DNA of 64,000 nt from Silvania hatchlandensis (GCF_025564065.1 NZ_JAMGZK010000052.1:62001-126000); one strand, 5' to 3'; positions 43,197 through 53,066 are shown, numbered from the stretch's first letter. Numbers and translations: made by a program. Notes: generated from the sequence alone by a model not told the origin.

Positions 43197-44177
43197 ATGT
43201 CAATTCAGAAAATCGCCCGGCTTGCGGGCGTCTCGGTGGCGACGGTATCGCGGGTGTTGAATAACAGCGATACCGTTAAAGCCAAAAACCGCGATCGTGT
43301 CTTGCAGGCCATCAAAGAGGCCAACTACCAGCCCAACCTGCTGGCCCGTCAGCTGCGCACGGCGCGCAGCTCCATGATTCTGGTGATGGTGTCCAATATT
43401 GCCAACCCGTTCTGCGCCGAAGTGGTGAAAGGCATTGAGGAGCAGGCGGAGAAAAACGGCTACCGTATCCTGCTGTGCAACTCCAGCTCGGACATCGAAC
43501 GCTCCCGCTCCGGCCTGAGCCTGCTGTCCGGCAAAATGGTTGACGGCATTATCACCATGGATGCCTTCTCCCGCCTGAACGAACTGGCGGCGCTGATAGG
43601 CGATGCACCCTGGGTGCAGTGCGCCGAATACGCCGACGCCGGGGCAGTATCCTGCGTCGGTATCAACGATGTCGACGCTTCCCGGCATGTGGTCAGTCGC
43701 CTTGCCGACGCGGGCCGCCAGCGCATTGCGCTAATCAATCATGACCTGAGCTACAAGTACTCCCGCCTGCGCGAAGACGGCTATAAAAGCGTGTTACATC
43801 AGCGGGATTTTGCCTGGCAGGCGGTGGAGTACGCCAGCGATCTGAGCGCCGCAGCCGGGATGGCGGCAATGACCAGACTGCTGGCCGCCGAGCCGTGCCC
43901 GGATGCGGTATTTGCCGTGTCCGATATGCTGGCAGCCGGAGCCCTGCGTGCCATTGAACAAGCGGGTTTGCGGGTGCCGGAGGATATCGCCGTCGTGGGA
44001 TTCGATGGCACTGAACTGGCCGGGCTGGTTTCGCCGCCGCTCAGCACCATTGAACAGCCGTCGCGGGATATTGGACGCAAGGCAGTGGATCTGCTGCTGA
44101 ATAAAATCGATAACCCCGATGCGCCCACCGAACGGGTGATGATGAACTGGCGCTATATCGAACGCGCCAGCTCCTGA
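43197..44177 (+). CDS. LacI-family repressor of the sugar operon
   Basis: A 326-residue regulator with N-terminal LacI helix-turn-helix (IQKIARLAGVSVATVSRVLNN), hinge helix (NLLARQLRTARS) and a periplasmic-binding-protein-like effector domain (VVGFDGTELAGLVSPPLSTIEQP). It is most like the CytR/PurR branch. The GTAATCGATTAC palindromes upstream of the MFS gene are its likely targets. It is co-directional with the operon, 75 bases after the oxidoreductase, and convergent with ybdG with a one-base gap between stop codons. Confidence 0.92.
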   Translation: MSIQKIARLAGVSVATVSRVLNNSDTVKAKNRDRVLQAIKEANYQPNLLARQLRTARSSMILVMVSNIANPFCAEVVKGIEEQAEKNGYRILLCNSSSDIERSRSGLSLLSGKMVDGIITMDAFSRLNELAALIGDAPWVQCAEYADAGAVSCVGINDVDASRHVVSRLADAGRQRIALINHDLSYKYSRLREDGYKSVLHQRDFAWQAVEYASDLSAAAGMAAMTRLLAAEPCPDAVFAVSDMLAAGALRAIEQAGLRVPEDIAVVGFDGTELAGLVSPPLSTIEQPSRDIGRKAVDLLLNKIDNPDAPTERVMMNWRYIERASS

Positions 44178-44178
44178 C

Positions 44179-45423
44179 TTATTTCGCCAGCACGCCAGCC
44201 AGGGAGCGAATATCGTTCCCGGTTGGCGTCTGGTGGATACGCAGACCAAATTCATCGATCACAGCGAAAATATGGTCGAAGATATCGGCCTGAATACCTT
44301 CATATTCCGCCCAGATAACCGTATTGGTAAAGGCATATATTTCAATCGGTAAACCGTTGGCGTCCGGCGCAAGCTGGCGCACCATTAAGGTCATATCGTT
44401 GCGGATCCGCGGATGGTTGCGCAGATATTCATTCAGGTAGGCGCGGAAGGTGCCAATATTGGTCATTTTGCGCAGATTCAGTGCCGATCCACCTTCACTA
44501 TTCTGCTGATTCCACAGGGTAATTTCTTCATGCCGCGCGGCCATATAGGGTTTTAACAGCCGGGCCTGAATCAACTGCTGCTGCTCATTGGCATCAAGAA
44601 AATGAATGCTGGTGGTGTCAATGTTCAGGCTGCGCTTAATGCGCCGCCCGCCGGAGGCTGACATTCCGCTCCAGTTGATAAAGGCGTCTGACACCAGCGC
44701 CCAGGTGGGAATGGTGGTGATGGTGTTATCAAAGTTACGCACCTTGACGGTGGTCAGGCCGATATCCGTCACCGTACCGTTGGCACCGTATTTGGGCATC
44801 TCCAGCCAGTCGCCGAGCTTGAGCATATCGTTGGCCGAGAGCTGGATCCCGGCCACCAGACCAAGGATCGGGTCTTTAAACACCAGCATCAGCACCGCGG
44901 CCATTGCCCCCAGGCCGCTAATCAGAATAGCGGGGGACTGACCAATCAGCAGGGAGATAATCAGAATCCCCGCCAGAATGGCGCTCACCAGCTTAATGCC
45001 CTGGAAAATGCCCTTCAGCGGCAGCTGCGAGGCGGTGGCCATTTTTTGCGACAGATTGAAAATCACGTCCAGCAGCGAGAAGAACGCCAGCAGGGCGTAA
45101 ACCATCACCCACAGCCTGGCGCAGGTGGTGAGGATTTGCGCGGCGTCGCTGCCTTTTTGCAGCCACAATACCGCCTGAACGTTGACAATAATTCCCTGCA
45201 GGGTAAAGGCCAGACGGTGAAATAACTTATTCTGGGTAATGATTTGCAGCCACAAATGGCTGCTGGCCCGGGCGCGTTTTTCAAAAGCGCGCAGCACCAT
45301 TTTGTGCAGAATAAAATGAATAACGATGGCGGTAAGAAAAATAATACCAAAGATAATCACAAGCGAGGTGGTGTGATTAATTTCAAGGCCTGACTCTTCT
45401 AACTGGGCAATTAATTCCTGCAT
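44179..45423 (-). CDS. ybdG: YbdG, MscS-family mechanosensitive channel
   Basis: Inner-membrane channel of 414 residues, nearly the length of E. coli YbdG (415) and very similar in sequence: [87 protein letters not shown]. YbdG gives miniconductance (MscM) activity during osmotic shock. Five membrane helices precede the MscS beta domain and cytoplasmic cage. GGAGACG precedes ATG 45423. It is a core gene that in E. coli directly follows pheP. Confidence 0.95.
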   Translation of the reverse strand: MQELIAQLEESGLEINHTTSLVIIFGIIFLTAIVIHFILHKMVLRAFEKRARASSHLWLQIITQNKLFHRLAFTLQGIIVNVQAVLWLQKGSDAAQILTTCARLWVMVYALLAFFSLLDVIFNLSQKMATASQLPLKGIFQGIKLVSAILAGILIISLLIGQSPAILISGLGAMAAVLMLVFKDPILGLVAGIQLSANDMLKLGDWLEMPKYGANGTVTDIGLTTVKVRNFDNTITTIPTWALVSDAFINWSGMSASGGRRIKRSLNIDTTSIHFLDANEQQQLIQARLLKPYMAARHEEITLWNQQNSEGGSALNLRKMTNIGTFRAYLNEYLRNHPRIRNDMTLMVRQLAPDANGLPIEIYAFTNTVIWAEYEGIQADIFDHIFAVIDEFGLRIHQTPTGNDIRSLAGVLAK

Positions 45424-45491
45424 AACGTCTCCTGTATTGATGCAGCCGCCATAATGGCGGCTGCGGATCTATTATGCAAATTCGCAAGAGC

Positions 45492-46928
45492 TTACTTTGC
45501 CGCGTGGCAGGGCTTCACCACCGACAGACAGAGACGATGGCGCATGCGCAGCGTGGCGAGCGCCAGCACGACCATCATCACCGTTTCCACCACCAGGAAC
45601 AGCGAGATTGCCTGGGCATAATCCCCGTGATGGTTTTGCAGCGCATGCAGCAAAATGGCCCCAAAAATGGCCGGACCAAGGCCAAGCGCCGCCTGCTGGA
45701 GGGTGCTCAGAATCGCGCTGGCGGCACCGGCGTCGTCGGGCTGAATGTCGCGCATCCCGATGCGGTAAAAACTGTTCACGATCAGCGCCTGACCGTAGCC
45801 CACAAGCCCGGTGGCCGGGGCCAGCGTCAGGGCGGTGTTAGCGTTGCCCCAGACGCGGAAGGTGACAATCAGCGCCAGCAGGCCGGTTATCTGGATTGCC
45901 AGGCCCATCAGCAAAATGTTACTGGTGCTGTAGCGGGCAATCAGACGCGGGGCGAACCACGCCGAGATAAAGTAGGTCACCCCGAGGGCGATAAAGCTGT
46001 TGCCGGACTGCCACGGGGCCATGCCGAGACCGGTCTGCATGGTCAGCGCCATGCAGAACATAAACCCGGACCACACGCTGAAAAACAGCACCGCAATCAA
46101 CACCCCAAAGCGGATGCTGCTGAGCTGCATTAAGCGCGGCGGGATCAGCGGGTGGGCGTTCTCACGCTCTTTCTTGCGCGCATTGGCGGCCATCAGCAAG
46201 GCCAGCGGAAGAATGGCGAGAAGCATCGCTTTCAGCGGCCACGACCAGTGCCACTGCGGGCCAAGCGCCATCGGGAACAGCAGGCAGCACAGGATCGCTG
46301 CAAGCCACGCAGTGCCCTGCCAGTCAATGCGCGACGGGAGCTCCCGGCGGGTTTCCGGCACGTAGCGAGGACTCAACGCCAGCACCAGCAGACAGATGGG
46401 GACGTTAATAAAGAAGGCGTTGCGCCAGCCGAGCCCGGCGATATCCGCCGACACCAGCCAGCCGCCGCCCATCTGTCCGACGATAAAGGCGATCCCGCCG
46501 ATACCGCCAAACAGGCTGATGGCTTTGGCGTGAGCAGAGCCTTTGAGCGTCACGTGCAGGGTGGCGAGGATCTGCGGCATAATCAGCGCTGCACCCGCGC
46601 CCTGAACGATGCGCGCCGCCAGCAGTTGCTCAATATTGCCAGCCATCCCGCACAGCAGCGAGGCCAGGCCAAAACTCGCCACGCCCCACATAAAAAGCCG
46701 CCGACGGCCGAGGTTATCCCCGAGCTTGCTGCCGAGCGCCAGGCAGACGGCAAACGCCACGCCGTACAGGGCGACAATTAGCTCGAGTTCCGTGGCGGTG
46801 GCATGCAAAGATTGCGTGATAGATTCCAGCGCCACGTTGGTTATTGAGGTATCAATCAGCGGCAGCATCTGGCCGGTTAACAGCAACATCAGTCCGGCGC
46901 GACCCGGTGAAACAGCAGACGAATTCAT
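45492..46928 (-). CDS. DHA2-family MFS drug exporter (14 membrane helices)
   Basis: A 478-residue proton-driven multidrug exporter of the EmrB/QacA (DHA2) type. Visible family motifs are LPLIDTSITNVALESI, ALGSKLGDNLGRRRLFMWG (motif A), ARIVQGAGAALIMPQILA (motif B/C region) and GWRNAFFINVPICLL. GGAGTTACC precedes ATG 46928. It is divergent from an XRE-type regulator gene 107 bases away, which probably controls it. Substrate unknown. Confidence 0.9.
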   Translation of the reverse strand: MNSSAVSPGRAGLMLLLTGQMLPLIDTSITNVALESITQSLHATATELELIVALYGVAFAVCLALGSKLGDNLGRRRLFMWGVASFGLASLLCGMAGNIEQLLAARIVQGAGAALIMPQILATLHVTLKGSAHAKAISLFGGIGGIAFIVGQMGGGWLVSADIAGLGWRNAFFINVPICLLVLALSPRYVPETRRELPSRIDWQGTAWLAAILCCLLFPMALGPQWHWSWPLKAMLLAILPLALLMAANARKKERENAHPLIPPRLMQLSSIRFGVLIAVLFFSVWSGFMFCMALTMQTGLGMAPWQSGNSFIALGVTYFISAWFAPRLIARYSTSNILLMGLAIQITGLLALIVTFRVWGNANTALTLAPATGLVGYGQALIVNSFYRIGMRDIQPDDAGAASAILSTLQQAALGLGPAIFGAILLHALQNHHGDYAQAISLFLVVETVMMVVLALATLRMRHRLCLSVVKPCHAAK

Positions 46929-46986
46929 GGTAACTCCATTGCGTCATTCAGCTAAGAGCCGTAGCATCGTCTATCTTATAAACGGG

Positions 46987-47010
46987 TACCAGTTCCTGCT
47001 TATACTGGTA
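46987..47010. promoter_or_regulatory. Inverted repeat in the exporter/regulator divergent region
   Basis: TACCAG-N12-CTGGTA, a perfect 6-base dyad, lies between the divergent exporter and regulator genes and could be the regulator's operator. It is short, so chance is possible. Confidence 0.35.
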
Positions 47011-47035
47011 TTGGCACTACCCTGCTGGAGGGCTT

Positions 47036-47905
47036 ATGTCGCAGATTATTGAACCCGCCCTGTCGTTACAGGAAGAGAATCGCCGGCAGCTGGGGGCGTT
47101 TTTGCGCGCCCGTCGGGAGAGTCTCGACCCGCAGCGCCTGGGCCTGCCGCGCAGCGGACGCCGCCGCACCCCTGGCCTGCGCCGGGAAGAGGTGGCGATG
47201 CTGGCTGACGTGGGTGTGACCTGGTACACCTGGCTGGAGCAGGGCCGGGACGTGAACCCGTCCAGCGTGGTAATGACGGCGGTGGCAAAAGCGCTGCAGT
47301 GTTCGCCGACCGAAGCCCGCCACCTGTTTGTGCTGGCCGGGTTACCGCCGGGCGAAGCACCGCAGGCGGCCTGCTGTGAAGGCATCAGCGAGGGCACGCG
47401 GCGTCTGCTGGATACCCTGATGCCGAAACCCGCCAGCATCCAGAAACCGAACTTCGACATCGTGGCGTGGAACGACAGCTTCGGCCATCTGATGGGGGTC
47501 GACTTCAATGACATCCCGCCGGAAGATCGCAACTGCATTTACCTCTTCCTCACCCATCCGGCGTGGCGAGCCCGGCTCGGCAAACGCGATGACGTACTCG
47601 CAATTTTTGTCTCTTATTTTCGCGCGGCGATGGCCGAACACCGGGGTGACCCGGCGTGGGAAGCTAAACTGGCGCGTTTCTTTGCCGTTTCGCCTGAGTT
47701 CGAAGCGCTATGGCACCAGCGTAACGACGTGCGCGGCGTGGAAAATCAGCTCAAGCTGTTCTCGCATCCGCAGCTCGGTGATTTTCAGCTCCAGCAGATG
47801 TACTGGTATTCCGCCCCGCGCAACGGTTCGCGCCTGCTGGTCTATCTGCCGGTGGATGACGCCGGAGAAAAAGCGCTGACATGGCTGGAGGAGCAGGCAA
47901 AATGA
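47036..47905 (+). CDS. XRE-family regulator with MmyB-like ligand domain
   Basis: A 289-residue regulator. The N-terminal helix-turn-helix (residues about 14-90; LGAFLRARRESLDP, RTPGLRREEVAMLADVGVTWYTWLEQGRD) is the form typical of MmyB-like proteins, followed by a C-terminal PAS-like ligand-binding domain (FDIVAWNDSFGHLMG, YLFLTHPAWRARL, FHxxx-type pattern FFAVSPEFEALWHQRNDV, HPQLGDFQLQ). GGAGGGCTT precedes ATG 47036. It is divergent from the DHA2 exporter, likely its target, and overlaps the next gene by four bases (ATGA). Confidence 0.9.
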   Translation: MSQIIEPALSLQEENRRQLGAFLRARRESLDPQRLGLPRSGRRRTPGLRREEVAMLADVGVTWYTWLEQGRDVNPSSVVMTAVAKALQCSPTEARHLFVLAGLPPGEAPQAACCEGISEGTRRLLDTLMPKPASIQKPNFDIVAWNDSFGHLMGVDFNDIPPEDRNCIYLFLTHPAWRARLGKRDDVLAIFVSYFRAAMAEHRGDPAWEAKLARFFAVSPEFEALWHQRNDVRGVENQLKLFSHPQLGDFQLQQMYWYSAPRNGSRLLVYLPVDDAGEKALTWLEEQAK

Positions 47906-48936
47906 AGGTTACCCGCAAACAGGAACGCACGATCCGTCGCGCACTCGACGAATGGGAGCAGGAGGGGGCGCTGAGCGCCGCCGATGCGCAACGGCTCACC
48001 GGCACGCTTAAGCGCGTCGTCCTCGACTGGCAGCGCCTGAGCCGCTACGCCTTCTGGACGGCACTGGCCTGCGCCATGATTGCGCTGGGCAGTCTGTTCG
48101 CCGACAGCGAGCTGATGACGTGGATTATCGATCTCATTTCCTTCTCATCCTTCGCCCGTATCGGGCTGCCTGCGCTGCTGGCCGTCGGGTTTTACCTGTG
48201 GGGATTTCGCCGCCAGCGACAAGAAAGCCAGTGGCACTACAGCACCGAAGCCATTTTGTTTCTCGGGGTGCTGTTTACCGCTATTGCCCTGTGGCAGCTG
48301 GGGGAGCGACTGGATAACGGCAGCGGCCATATCGCGCCGCTGTTCCTGGCGGGCTGTGCGGTGTACGGGCTGGTGGGCTACTTTGGCCGTTCCGGGCTGG
48401 TATGGCTGTTCTTCCTGCTGTCGCTCGGCAGCTGGCTGGGTGCCGAAACGGGCTACATGTCCGGCTGGGGCGCCTACTGGTTGGGGATGAACTACCCGGT
48501 GCGCTTTATCTTCTTCGGCGGTGCGCTGCTGGCGCTGTGCTGGGGATTGCGAAGCATTCTGCACCGTCGGCATCTCTACACCACCAGTAAAGCGACGGGG
48601 CTCATGTACCTGTTTATCGCCCTGTGGATCATGTCGATTTTCGGCAATTACGATATCGATAGCTGGTACGGCACCACCCGCGCGGCCTTACTGCCGTGGG
48701 CGCTGCTGTTTGCCGTGGCGGCGGTAATCTGTATTTACATCAGCCTGAAAACCGACGACGGCATGCTGCGCGGTTTTGGCCTGACGTTTCTCGGCATCAA
48801 CCTGTATACCCGCTACTTCGAATACTTCTGGGACGGCATGCACAAGGTGCTGTTCTTCCTGCTGCTGGCGGTATCGCTGGCGGTGATAGGACGCTATGCG
48901 GAGCGGATCTGGCATGCGGGAAATCCAGCGAAGTAA
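47902..48936 (+). CDS. DUF2157 integral membrane protein
   Basis: A 344-residue protein from ATG 47902 (GGAG upstream; start overlaps the regulator stop as ATGA). The N-terminal 45 residues are cytoplasmic and helical (LDEWEQEGALSAADAQRLTGTL), the usual DUF2157 head. About ten membrane helices follow. Function unknown for the family. Its coupling to the XRE regulator may be incidental. Confidence 0.8.
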   Translation: MKVTRKQERTIRRALDEWEQEGALSAADAQRLTGTLKRVVLDWQRLSRYAFWTALACAMIALGSLFADSELMTWIIDLISFSSFARIGLPALLAVGFYLWGFRRQRQESQWHYSTEAILFLGVLFTAIALWQLGERLDNGSGHIAPLFLAGCAVYGLVGYFGRSGLVWLFFLLSLGSWLGAETGYMSGWGAYWLGMNYPVRFIFFGGALLALCWGLRSILHRRHLYTTSKATGLMYLFIALWIMSIFGNYDIDSWYGTTRAALLPWALLFAVAAVICIYISLKTDDGMLRGFGLTFLGINLYTRYFEYFWDGMHKVLFFLLLAVSLAVIGRYAERIWHAGNPAK

Positions 48937-49090
48937 ATTTTTTTGCGAGGGGGCTTCCGGGATCCGGAGTCCATTCTGTTAAGGGCTTTCAAAACGCGTA
49001 AGGTGAGGTTTAATTTAAACCAACCTGCTGAATCTACGTCATTTAGATGAGTAGTAAAGTGGACTATACTTACGCGATGAGAAACCACCC

Positions 49091-49693
49091 ATGTCGCCAC
49101 TGATGATTGATTCCGCAGATTTCAGCCAAAAACTCGGGCTTATCTCCCGAAATATCGAGCATACCGACGCTTTTCTGACGCGGGGCACGGTGGATTTTCA
49201 TTTGCCGGGTTTTTTGCTGCCTGTGGGTTATCGCCTTCTGAAATCGCGTTATAGCGATGAATACCGTCTCGTAACCACTGATGGCGGTAAGCCTTACACG
49301 GCGTATGCCGTGAAGCTTAAGTTTCACAACGAAATTACCTTTCCCCGCGGGGCTGCTACACAGGTCATGGTCTGGCGTACGCCGCGTGCGGTTCATCAGC
49401 GCGTCATTAGCGGCTTACCACAATTATTCTTTCAATGGGTGCTGAGCGAATACGATATCGTCGTCTCTGACAGTGAACAAACCGGCGACGGACAGCGTTT
49501 TTGGCTGCGTATGATCGACTGGGCCTTCAGCATGAATTATAAGATAAGCGTGGCTGACGGCACGGTAGGGGAAGAGTGGCATTTAACGCCGGTGAATTCA
49601 TATGATGAACTGGAAGCGCGCTGGATCGCGTTTGCCTGGGGAAACGATCGTGAAGTTCATTCACATAGAAGATTGGTTATCAGTAAAACGTAA
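49091..49693 (+). CDS. Hypothetical protein
   Basis: A 200-residue soluble protein not recognised. It has no signal peptide or membrane helix. Composition is mixed alpha/beta with many aromatics (FWLRMIDWAFSMNYKISVADGT, WRTPRAVHQRV). A clean ORF in AT-average DNA with a perfect terminator hairpin directly at its stop supports a real gene. It is an isolated insertion between the DUF2157 gene and nfsB, absent from this place in E. coli. A phage-derived or mobile origin is possible but not shown. Confidence 0.6.
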   Translation: MSPLMIDSADFSQKLGLISRNIEHTDAFLTRGTVDFHLPGFLLPVGYRLLKSRYSDEYRLVTTDGGKPYTAYAVKLKFHNEITFPRGAATQVMVWRTPRAVHQRVISGLPQLFFQWVLSEYDIVVSDSEQTGDGQRFWLRMIDWAFSMNYKISVADGTVGEEWHLTPVNSYDELEARWIAFAWGNDREVHSHRRLVISKT

Positions 49694-49715
49694 CGGGCCG
49701 CATGCAGCGGCCCGT
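49693..49715. terminator. Bidirectional terminator between hypothetical gene and nfsB
   Basis: ACGGGCCGC / GCGGCCCGT, a perfect 9-base stem with loop ATGCA, followed by TTTAATTAG on the plus strand and by GTTTTAC on the minus strand. It serves two convergent genes. Confidence 0.8.
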
Positions 49716-49720
49716 TTTAA

Positions 49721-50374
49721 TTAGCACTCAGTGACAACCGTACTTAACGGCAGGCGGGATTTTGGCAGTGCGGCGTTAAAATCTTCCACGCTGTGATGGC
49801 CAACCGGCACCACCACTACGCTGGTGAAGCCCTGTTCGGTCAGGCCGAACTCGGCGTCCAGCACCGCGGCGTCAAAGCCTTCGATCGGCACCGCGTCCAG
49901 ACCCAGCGCGCCTACGCCCAGCAGGAAGTTACCGACGTTGAGGTACACCTGTTTTGCCATCCAGTGATGATCGTCTTGCAGAGCAACACGGTGCATGTCG
50001 GCAAAAAAAGTGCGGCCTTTGTGGTTCGCGGCTTTCGCTTCCGGGGTAGCAAAACGGCCGTCGGCCTCTTCCTGATCCACCACGCGTTCCAGCCAGGCGT
50101 CGTCCATTGCAGTTTTAGCGCAGAACACCACCACGTGGGACGCATCCAGCATTTTGCGTTCGTTAAACACAAATCCACCCGCCGCTGATTTGGCGACCCG
50201 CGCTTTGCCTGCTTCGGTGCTGGCAACGATAAAGTGCCACGGCTGTGAGTTGGTGCTGGACGGGCTGAACTGCAGCAGGGTTTTGATTTTTTCGGCCTGC
50301 TCGGCGGTCAGTTTTTTTGTTGGATCAAAGGCCTTAGTGGAGTGACGTTTTAAGGCAACCGAAATGATATCCAT
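49721..50374 (-). CDS. nfsB: NfsB, oxygen-insensitive NAD(P)H nitroreductase
   Basis: A 217-residue FMN flavoenzyme that reduces nitrofurans, nitroaromatics and quinones by two-electron steps; the same length and nearly the same sequence as E. coli NfsB ([89 protein letters not shown]). AGGAG precedes ATG 50374. Core gene; loss of NfsB gives nitrofuran resistance in enterics. The gene is intact. Confidence 0.97.
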   Translation of the reverse strand: MDIISVALKRHSTKAFDPTKKLTAEQAEKIKTLLQFSPSSTNSQPWHFIVASTEAGKARVAKSAAGGFVFNERKMLDASHVVVFCAKTAMDDAWLERVVDQEEADGRFATPEAKAANHKGRTFFADMHRVALQDDHHWMAKQVYLNVGNFLLGVGALGLDAVPIEGFDAAVLDAEFGLTEQGFTSVVVVPVGHHSVEDFNAALPKSRLPLSTVVTEC

Positions 50375-50431
50375 AACTACTCCTGGGGTTAAGTTCGCCC
50401 GGTAGGGCGCAAAAGGAAAAAGTAGACGTGC

Positions 50432-50803
50432 TTACCCGCCGGGGCGCATCTGCTTCTGGGTGCGTTTAGGCAGTTTATCCACCACCTGATTCCAGGAATC
50501 GTTCACCAGGTCGGCAATCAGCCCCGGGCTGATGTCGTCTCCGGCGTAGACTGAGATCCAGTGTTTTTTATTCAGGTGGTAGCCCGGCTCAATGCTGCGG
50601 TAAATCTGCTGGTTAAGCAGCGATTTTTGCGGATCGGATTTCAGGCTGACGTGCGGGCGACCGTGCGCCACGCCCATCAGCATAAAAATTTTGCCGCCGA
50701 CTTTGAACACATCGTACTCCGGGCCAAACGGCCAGCAGTGCTCGGTAAAGGGCAGCTCCAGCGCCACGCGTTGGGCGCAGGCCAGCAAGGATTTACTGTC
50801 CAT
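50432..50803 (-). CDS. ybdF: YbdF, MmcQ/YjbR-type protein
   Basis: A 123-residue protein of the MmcQ/YjbR family (CyaY-like fold), closely similar to E. coli Ybd[67 protein letters not shown]. Function is not established; some members bind DNA. ATG 50803 is chosen because GAGG lies six bases upstream and the start MDSKSL matches E. coli MDKQSL. The start lies within the end of ramR (11-base overlap), so the two are coupled. Confidence 0.9.
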   Translation of the reverse strand: MDSKSLLACAQRVALELPFTEHCWPFGPEYDVFKVGGKIFMLMGVAHGRPHVSLKSDPQKSLLNQQIYRSIEPGYHLNKKHWISVYAGDDISPGLIADLVNDSWNQVVDKLPKRTQKQMRPGG

Positions 50804-51383
50804 TGCCATCCTCGTCGGCGAGGGCGCGCCACATGGCTTCAAACCCCAGCGCTTTAAACTCGTCGGCGCGCGCCGGCTCGCGGGTGGCAAAAGACATTGT
50901 GGTCTCGGCCAGCGACAAGAACAGGGCGTCGCCAAACAGGCGGAATTCTTCGGACATAAACACCGGGCGGATCTGGCGACGGCAGAGCTCATGCAGCTCC
51001 GGGAACATCTCATGCACCGCCTGTTCGGTTTCGGCGTTGATCTTCTCACTTACCCCGAGCTGGCGAATGGCACCGTGGGCGACGGGATTGCGGATCCCCC
51101 AGTCAACGTAGCTGTTCCAGATATTGCGGGTATGTTCTTTCGGTTGGGTGAGGGCGCGATCCATATTCGCCAGCATGGTCTGGCACAGATCCTGTTTCAG
51201 GTGCAGATAGAGGGCATTAAGCAGATCGTCTTTGGTGGCAAAATAGCGAAACAGGGTGCCTTCAGCGACACCTGCGCTGCGGGCAATTAACGCGGTAGAA
51301 GCCGCAATGCCCGAGTGGGCAAAGGCGGCGGTTGCCGCGTCCAGCAACGCCAGTTTTTTATCTTCACTCTTCGGACGAGCCAC
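50793..51383 (-). CDS. ramR: RamR, TetR-family repressor of ramA
   Basis: A 196-residue TetR-family repressor starting at GTG 51383 (GGAGGA upstream; a longer ORF begins at 51425 without ribosome site). The N-terminus ([53 protein letters not shown]) closely matches Salmonella RamR, as does the ligand-binding half ([39 protein letters not shown] end). RamR binds bile acids and drugs and represses ramA. It is divergent from romA with its operator in between. No truncation is visible, so repression should be intact. Confidence 0.95.
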   Translation of the reverse strand: MARPKSEDKKLALLDAATAAFAHSGIAASTALIARSAGVAEGTLFRYFATKDDLLNALYLHLKQDLCQTMLANMDRALTQPKEHTRNIWNSYVDWGIRNPVAHGAIRQLGVSEKINAETEQAVHEMFPELHELCRRQIRPVFMSEEFRLFGDALFLSLAETTMSFATREPARADEFKALGFEAMWRALADEDGNGQ

Positions 51384-51472
51384 TGCATTTCCTCCAGTAA
51401 TGTTCAAAAACCTTGATTGAATCATGCCGTTTGCGCACCTGCAACGCGGAATGTCAAAGAATTAAAAGCTTC

Positions 51473-51500
51473 TTGACGACTTTCACATCCCTCCTATAAT
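51473..51500 (+). promoter_or_regulatory. Sigma-70 promoter of romA-ramA
   Basis: TTGACG (51473-51478) and TATAAT (51495-51500) separated by 16 bases. The -10 box touches the RamR operator, so bound RamR would block polymerase. Confidence 0.8.
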
Positions 51501-51518
51501 GAGTGCTTACTCACTCAT
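51499..51518. promoter_or_regulatory. RamR operator
   Basis: ATGAGTG-N6-CACTCAT, a perfect 7-base dyad, identical in its arms to the RamR site known from Salmonella. It overlaps the end of the -10 box. It also shows that an in-frame ATG at 51499 is not the start of romA, since it lies within the operator. Confidence 0.88.
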
Positions 51519-51573
51519 AAGCAAGTTTTTGCCCGCGCAGGCCATCGGATGGGGCGCGAATTTGGGTCGGGAT

Positions 51574-52677
51574 ATGAAAAAGCGTTTCATTGTTTGCATG
51601 GTGGTAGTGATGATTATAGCGTCAGCGGCGAGTTTACCCTTTGTCCTGAATCCCGGATTCGGCCAGCCGCCACAGGGTGTGCAGTTGAGTGAGATTGAGA
51701 CCTCGCCACAATATCGCGACGGTCAATTCCATAACGCGTTGCCGACGCCGGAATACACCGGCAGCAAGAGTCTGCTGGCGGCGTGGTGGGGCTTTTTGAT
51801 GACCAAAACCCAGAATGCCCGGCCTGCCGCGCCGTTGCCGCTGGTGAAGACCGATCTCGCCAGCCTGCCGCTGGAGCAGGAGACGCTGGTCTGGCTGGGG
51901 CACTCGTCGTGGTATCTGCAGCTGGCAGGCAAACGCATCCTGATCGATCCGGTCTTCAGCAACTATGCCGCGCCATTCTCATTCCTGAATAAAGCCTTTG
52001 CCGGGGAGTATCCGTGGCGCGCAGAGACGATGCCCGATATCGATCTGCTGATTATCTCTCACGACCACTACGATCACCTCGATTACGCCACCATCAAGGC
52101 GTTAATGCCAAAAGTGAAGCGCGTCGTCACGCCGCTCGGGGTGGGATCGCACCTGCGCTACTGGGGAATGGATCCGACCCTCATTGAGGAGCGCGACTGG
52201 GATCAGTCGGTGCGCATCAGCGACGCCTTAACCGTACACGTGCTGCCCGCGCGCCATTTTTCCGGTCGTGGACTGAAACGCAACCAGACCCTGTGGGGCA
52301 GCTTTATGTTTGTTACCCCACAGAAAAAAGTGTTCTACAGCGGCGATTCTGGCTACGGCCCGCACTTTAGCGCCATTGGCGAGCAGTTCGGTCAGGTTGA
52401 TCTGGCGATCATGGAGAACGGACAGTACGACATGGACTGGAAGTACATCCATATGCTGCCCGCCGAAACGGCGCAGGCGGCGGTGGATCTCAATGCGCAG
52501 TCCGTGGTACCCGGTCACTCCGGCCGCTTTGTGCTGGCCAAACACACCTGGAACGATCCGCTGATTCAGCTGACGCTGGCGAGCAAAGATAAAAACTATC
52601 GGTTGCTGACGCCTGAGCCCGGCGAGCCGATTCGGGTAGATGATGCAACGCAGCAATTTCGCACATGGTGGGAATAA
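51574..52677 (+). CDS. romA: RomA, metallo-beta-lactamase-fold protein
   Basis: A 367-residue protein with an N-terminal membrane/signal segment (FIVCMVVVMIIASAASLPFVL) and a metallo-beta-lactamase-fold domain of the NAPE-PLD-like kind. The metal motif HDHYDHLD (HxHxDH) is intact, with further ligands in YSGDSGYG and VPGHSG. Its position between ramR and ramA identifies it as RomA. It has been linked to reduced porin levels in Enterobacter; its enzymatic substrate is unknown. The ATG at 51574 is the first in-frame start after the operator. It is co-transcribed with ramA. Confidence 0.9.
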   Translation: MKKRFIVCMVVVMIIASAASLPFVLNPGFGQPPQGVQLSEIETSPQYRDGQFHNALPTPEYTGSKSLLAAWWGFLMTKTQNARPAAPLPLVKTDLASLPLEQETLVWLGHSSWYLQLAGKRILIDPVFSNYAAPFSFLNKAFAGEYPWRAETMPDIDLLIISHDHYDHLDYATIKALMPKVKRVVTPLGVGSHLRYWGMDPTLIEERDWDQSVRISDALTVHVLPARHFSGRGLKRNQTLWGSFMFVTPQKKVFYSGDSGYGPHFSAIGEQFGQVDLAIMENGQYDMDWKYIHMLPAETAQAAVDLNAQSVVPGHSGRFVLAKHTWNDPLIQLTLASKDKNYRLLTPEPGEPIRVDDATQQFRTWWE

Positions 52678-52709
52678 TGTTAAATCGAAGAGCAGAGGGG
52701 GAGAGCGAT

Positions 52710-53051
52710 ATGACAATTTCCGCTCAGGTTATCGACACCATCGTCGAGTGGATCGACGACAATCTCCATCAGCCGCTGCGGATCGACGAGATCGCCCGGC
52801 ATGCGGGCTACTCCAAATGGCACCTGCAGCGGTTATTTATGCAATACAAGGGCGAGAGCCTGGGGCGCTACATTCGCGAGCGCAAGCTGCTGCTGGCGGC
52901 GCGGGATCTGCGTGAGTCAGATGAAAAGGTGTACGACATCTGCCTGCGCTACGGCTTTGATTCCCAGCAGACCTTTACCCGCATCTTTACCCGCACCTTT
53001 AACCAGCCGCCCGGCGCGTATCGCAAGGATAACCACAGCCGGGCGCACTGA
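52710..53051 (+). CDS. ramA: RamA, AraC-family multidrug-resistance activator
   Basis: A 113-residue activator with two helix-turn-helix motifs (RIDEIARHAGYSKWHLQRLFMQYKG and VYDICLRYGFDSQQTFTRIFTRTF), nearly identical to RamA of Salmonella and Klebsiella. It binds marbox sites to raise acrAB-tolC expression and lower porin. GGGGAGAG precedes ATG 52710, 32 bases after the romA stop. The reading frame and repressor site are intact, so expression should be low unless induced. Confidence 0.96.
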   Translation: MTISAQVIDTIVEWIDDNLHQPLRIDEIARHAGYSKWHLQRLFMQYKGESLGRYIRERKLLLAARDLRESDEKVYDICLRYGFDSQQTFTRIFTRTFNQPPGAYRKDNHSRAH

Positions 53052-53066
53052 GCGCATCAAACCCAA

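Noticed and set aside
51499..51573. N-terminal extension of romA from ATG 51499
   Set aside because: That ATG lies inside the RamR operator and at or before the transcription start, so it cannot be used.
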